From Apostichopus japonicus (lineage: Eukaryota > Echinodermata > Holothuroidea > Aspidochirotida > Stichopodidae): a stretch of DNA of 64,000 bases. The stretch covers positions 2,321,001 through 2,385,000 of the forward strand of contig NC_092563.1 in the NCBI RefSeq assembly GCF_037975245.1. Direction: 5' to 3'. A program made the position numbers and the translations under genes. This document shows, piece by piece, positions 62,270 through 64,000 of the stretch. Numbering within the stretch: the stretch's first letter is position 1; the number at the start of each line of letters is the position of its first letter. The notes below the pieces were generated by a model. The model was not told where the DNA came from. It searched no databases and saw nothing but the letters and a program-made list of their open reading frames with translations.

Positions 62270-64000
62270 TAACTGAAGAAATGCACACTGTTCCCTTTCC
62301 TCAAGTTCATTGTCCACTTTTCTTCCCTGGAAATTCCGTTTCAGTGCCAACATTTCAAAGTCTATTTTTATGTTTGGCAGAAAAAGCACTTATTAATTCA
62401 ACAATCTGCCAACAATTCAAGTATAAAATAAATTTCCCTTTATCAATAATTCTGCCATGATCGCTGTGTATGTTAGGACTAGAAGAAGTCACAGAATATA
62501 TGTATATTCCTGTATGAAGATAATGAAATGGCAGAAGCTAGGAAACAGGGTATTAAAACTTGTGTAAACTATTTATGTTACTGATTAAAATGATACCAAC
62601 AGTAAGTCACAAGGTCGGCCGAAATTGTCGAACTCAGTCGGTCAGGATTTCCCAATTCCTGATGACGTTCGATGATATCCTCCTGGGGGCCCTGCAGTTA
62701 TTTTACAATGCCTGTTTTGGAAATGTGTAAGACTATTTCAGATGAGTAAAACCGTGTATTTTTCTTCGACGAAAAACCTACCTTACATACGAGCTCAAGC
62801 TCGCAGATACTATAGTAGGTTTCATTGCTTCTAATGCCACCGACCTTTATCCACTCGATCATAACAGTTCAAACTTTAGCATAGGCTATAGAGGAATCAT
62901 TCAAATACAAGCATTGCTACAGTACATCATAGCTTTTACACAAAGTTCCTGACACAGCTATCAGCATTCACATACACATAATGTGGGGGAAAGCTGGAAG
63001 GCTGCTTAACTTTTACTTCATGTTCATGGTGGCAGTTCTACCTCATAGTGGATTTGTTTTCCCAATTTAGAAGATTCTTTTAAGTTTTATAAAAATCATG
63101 GATAGCTCCTTGATGATATATTTAAACTTGTTGACTGGCCATAGCTTGTACCCACAAGCCTTCCAACTTCTATGTTCCTTTACTCATGATGCCACAACAG
63201 TTTATAGTCACTCACCAATAGCATTGATCTGCCATGGCTACCATCCTCCTTATAACAGGTTGCTAATCAGCCCTAAGACCTTGACTTCACCAGTGAAAGT
63301 GTGATTACAAAAGTTCATTGGAATGCAAGTGTTTTCCAGCTTCTAACCTTAACCTCTCTTTCTTTTCGAGACTGCCATGATAAAGAATCTACATAATTTA
63401 TTGACATTGTATGTATTGCACCCAATCCCTCTTTGGGCCTCCGTTTTTGAAAGCAAAGTCCCTCAAGTGAACTATGACCTGTACTCACTGTTACTTAGTT
63501 CCTTTTTCCCTTAATGCTGTTTTTAGTACTTATCAACTATAGTCTTTTGACAAACCCCACAGGATGCTCTGTGATTATACTAACCTTTGCAAGGTTCTGC
63601 TTGCAATTAATGACACCATTGGGATATTAAAACTTTGAAACCCCTTCAAATGTAGCTTCTGAAATGCCCCCAGTATTTGCAAAGTCTTTCCTTTGGTACT
63701 AAGAACTGAAAGCAGTGTCTTATGCAAGGAGCCAAATTCTTAAGCTTATTCGATCAGGTTACTTATAGACTAACTAACACACAAACTAACACACACAAAT
63801 CTTTGGGGCATCAGTAAATACAGGAATCAATGTATACAGATCGATATTAGTGAAGTTTCCTTTCATTTAACGATTTGGAATTTTCAAGTTGCTGCTTAGT
63901 TGTATGTGATTATAATCAGTCAATCAAATATCTAAGGTGTATGCCTGGAAAATATTAAGATCTCTTGGTAAATCAAGTAACAATTTTTCAACAAAATGTG
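62270..64000. other. Right edge of window, no exon identified
   Basis: The 45817 gene must continue past the donor at 61484, but no exon with clear coding sequence and splice sites was recognised here. Confidence 0.4.

Overview
This is AT-rich animal nuclear DNA. Genes are split into short exons with GT/AG introns of 0.3 to 11.5 kb, and there are many microsatellites, minisatellites, tRNA-derived SINEs and small DNA transposons. Bacterial-style features (operons, ribosome binding sites, CRISPR) are absent. Gene content and repeats (TAGGCCTA-rich tracts, P2X7-C/THAP-type sequence, CORE-like SINE) suggest an invertebrate deuterostome, most likely an echinoderm such as a sea cucumber. The organism assignment is inference; I have no database match.

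Four protein-coding genes could be rebuilt exon by exon, with all splice phases agreeing. (1) Minus strand, 20930 down to 1 and beyond: a rhophilin, a Rho-binding scaffold. Nine exons cover the HR1 domain and much of the BRO1 domain; the rest, with the expected PDZ domain, lies off the left edge. (2) Plus strand, 24943 to 30053: a complete 321-residue DHHC palmitoyltransferase of the ZDHHC3/ZDHHC7 (Golgi) type in seven coding exons. (3) Minus strand, 41246 down to 36348 with a likely 5' UTR exon ending at 41908: a complete 285-residue protein I do not recognise by name, which looks like a papain/C39-fold cysteine peptidase (Cys33, His148 or His149, Asn164). (4) Plus strand, 45817 to at least 61483: an unrecognised protein, four exons and 284 codons so far, with three related helical-hairpin segments followed by the start of a possible PH-like domain; it probably continues past the right edge.

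Mobile DNA fills introns and intergenic space. A 3.2-kb decayed transposon (1069-4272) in a rhophilin intron has symmetric inverted ends and carries two broken, convergent genes, one with a P2X7 C-terminal-type domain and one with a THAP zinc finger. A 1.16-kb hAT-like element (23618-24777) has 16-bp inverted ends and an 8-bp target duplication. A 182-bp MITE (22073-22254) is filled with telomere-like repeats. A foldback element (46484-47285) has one end amplified into a 42-bp tandem array. Two tRNA-derived SINE families and one CORE-like SINE are present.

The genes do not form an evident pathway. Rhophilin (cytoskeletal scaffold) and the DHHC enzyme (membrane protein acylation) are divergently arranged, about 4 kb apart at their start codons; the other two genes are also divergent. 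The remaining sequence, mainly large introns and the 30.7-36.3 kb and 42-45.8 kb gaps, shows only low-complexity and repeat DNA.
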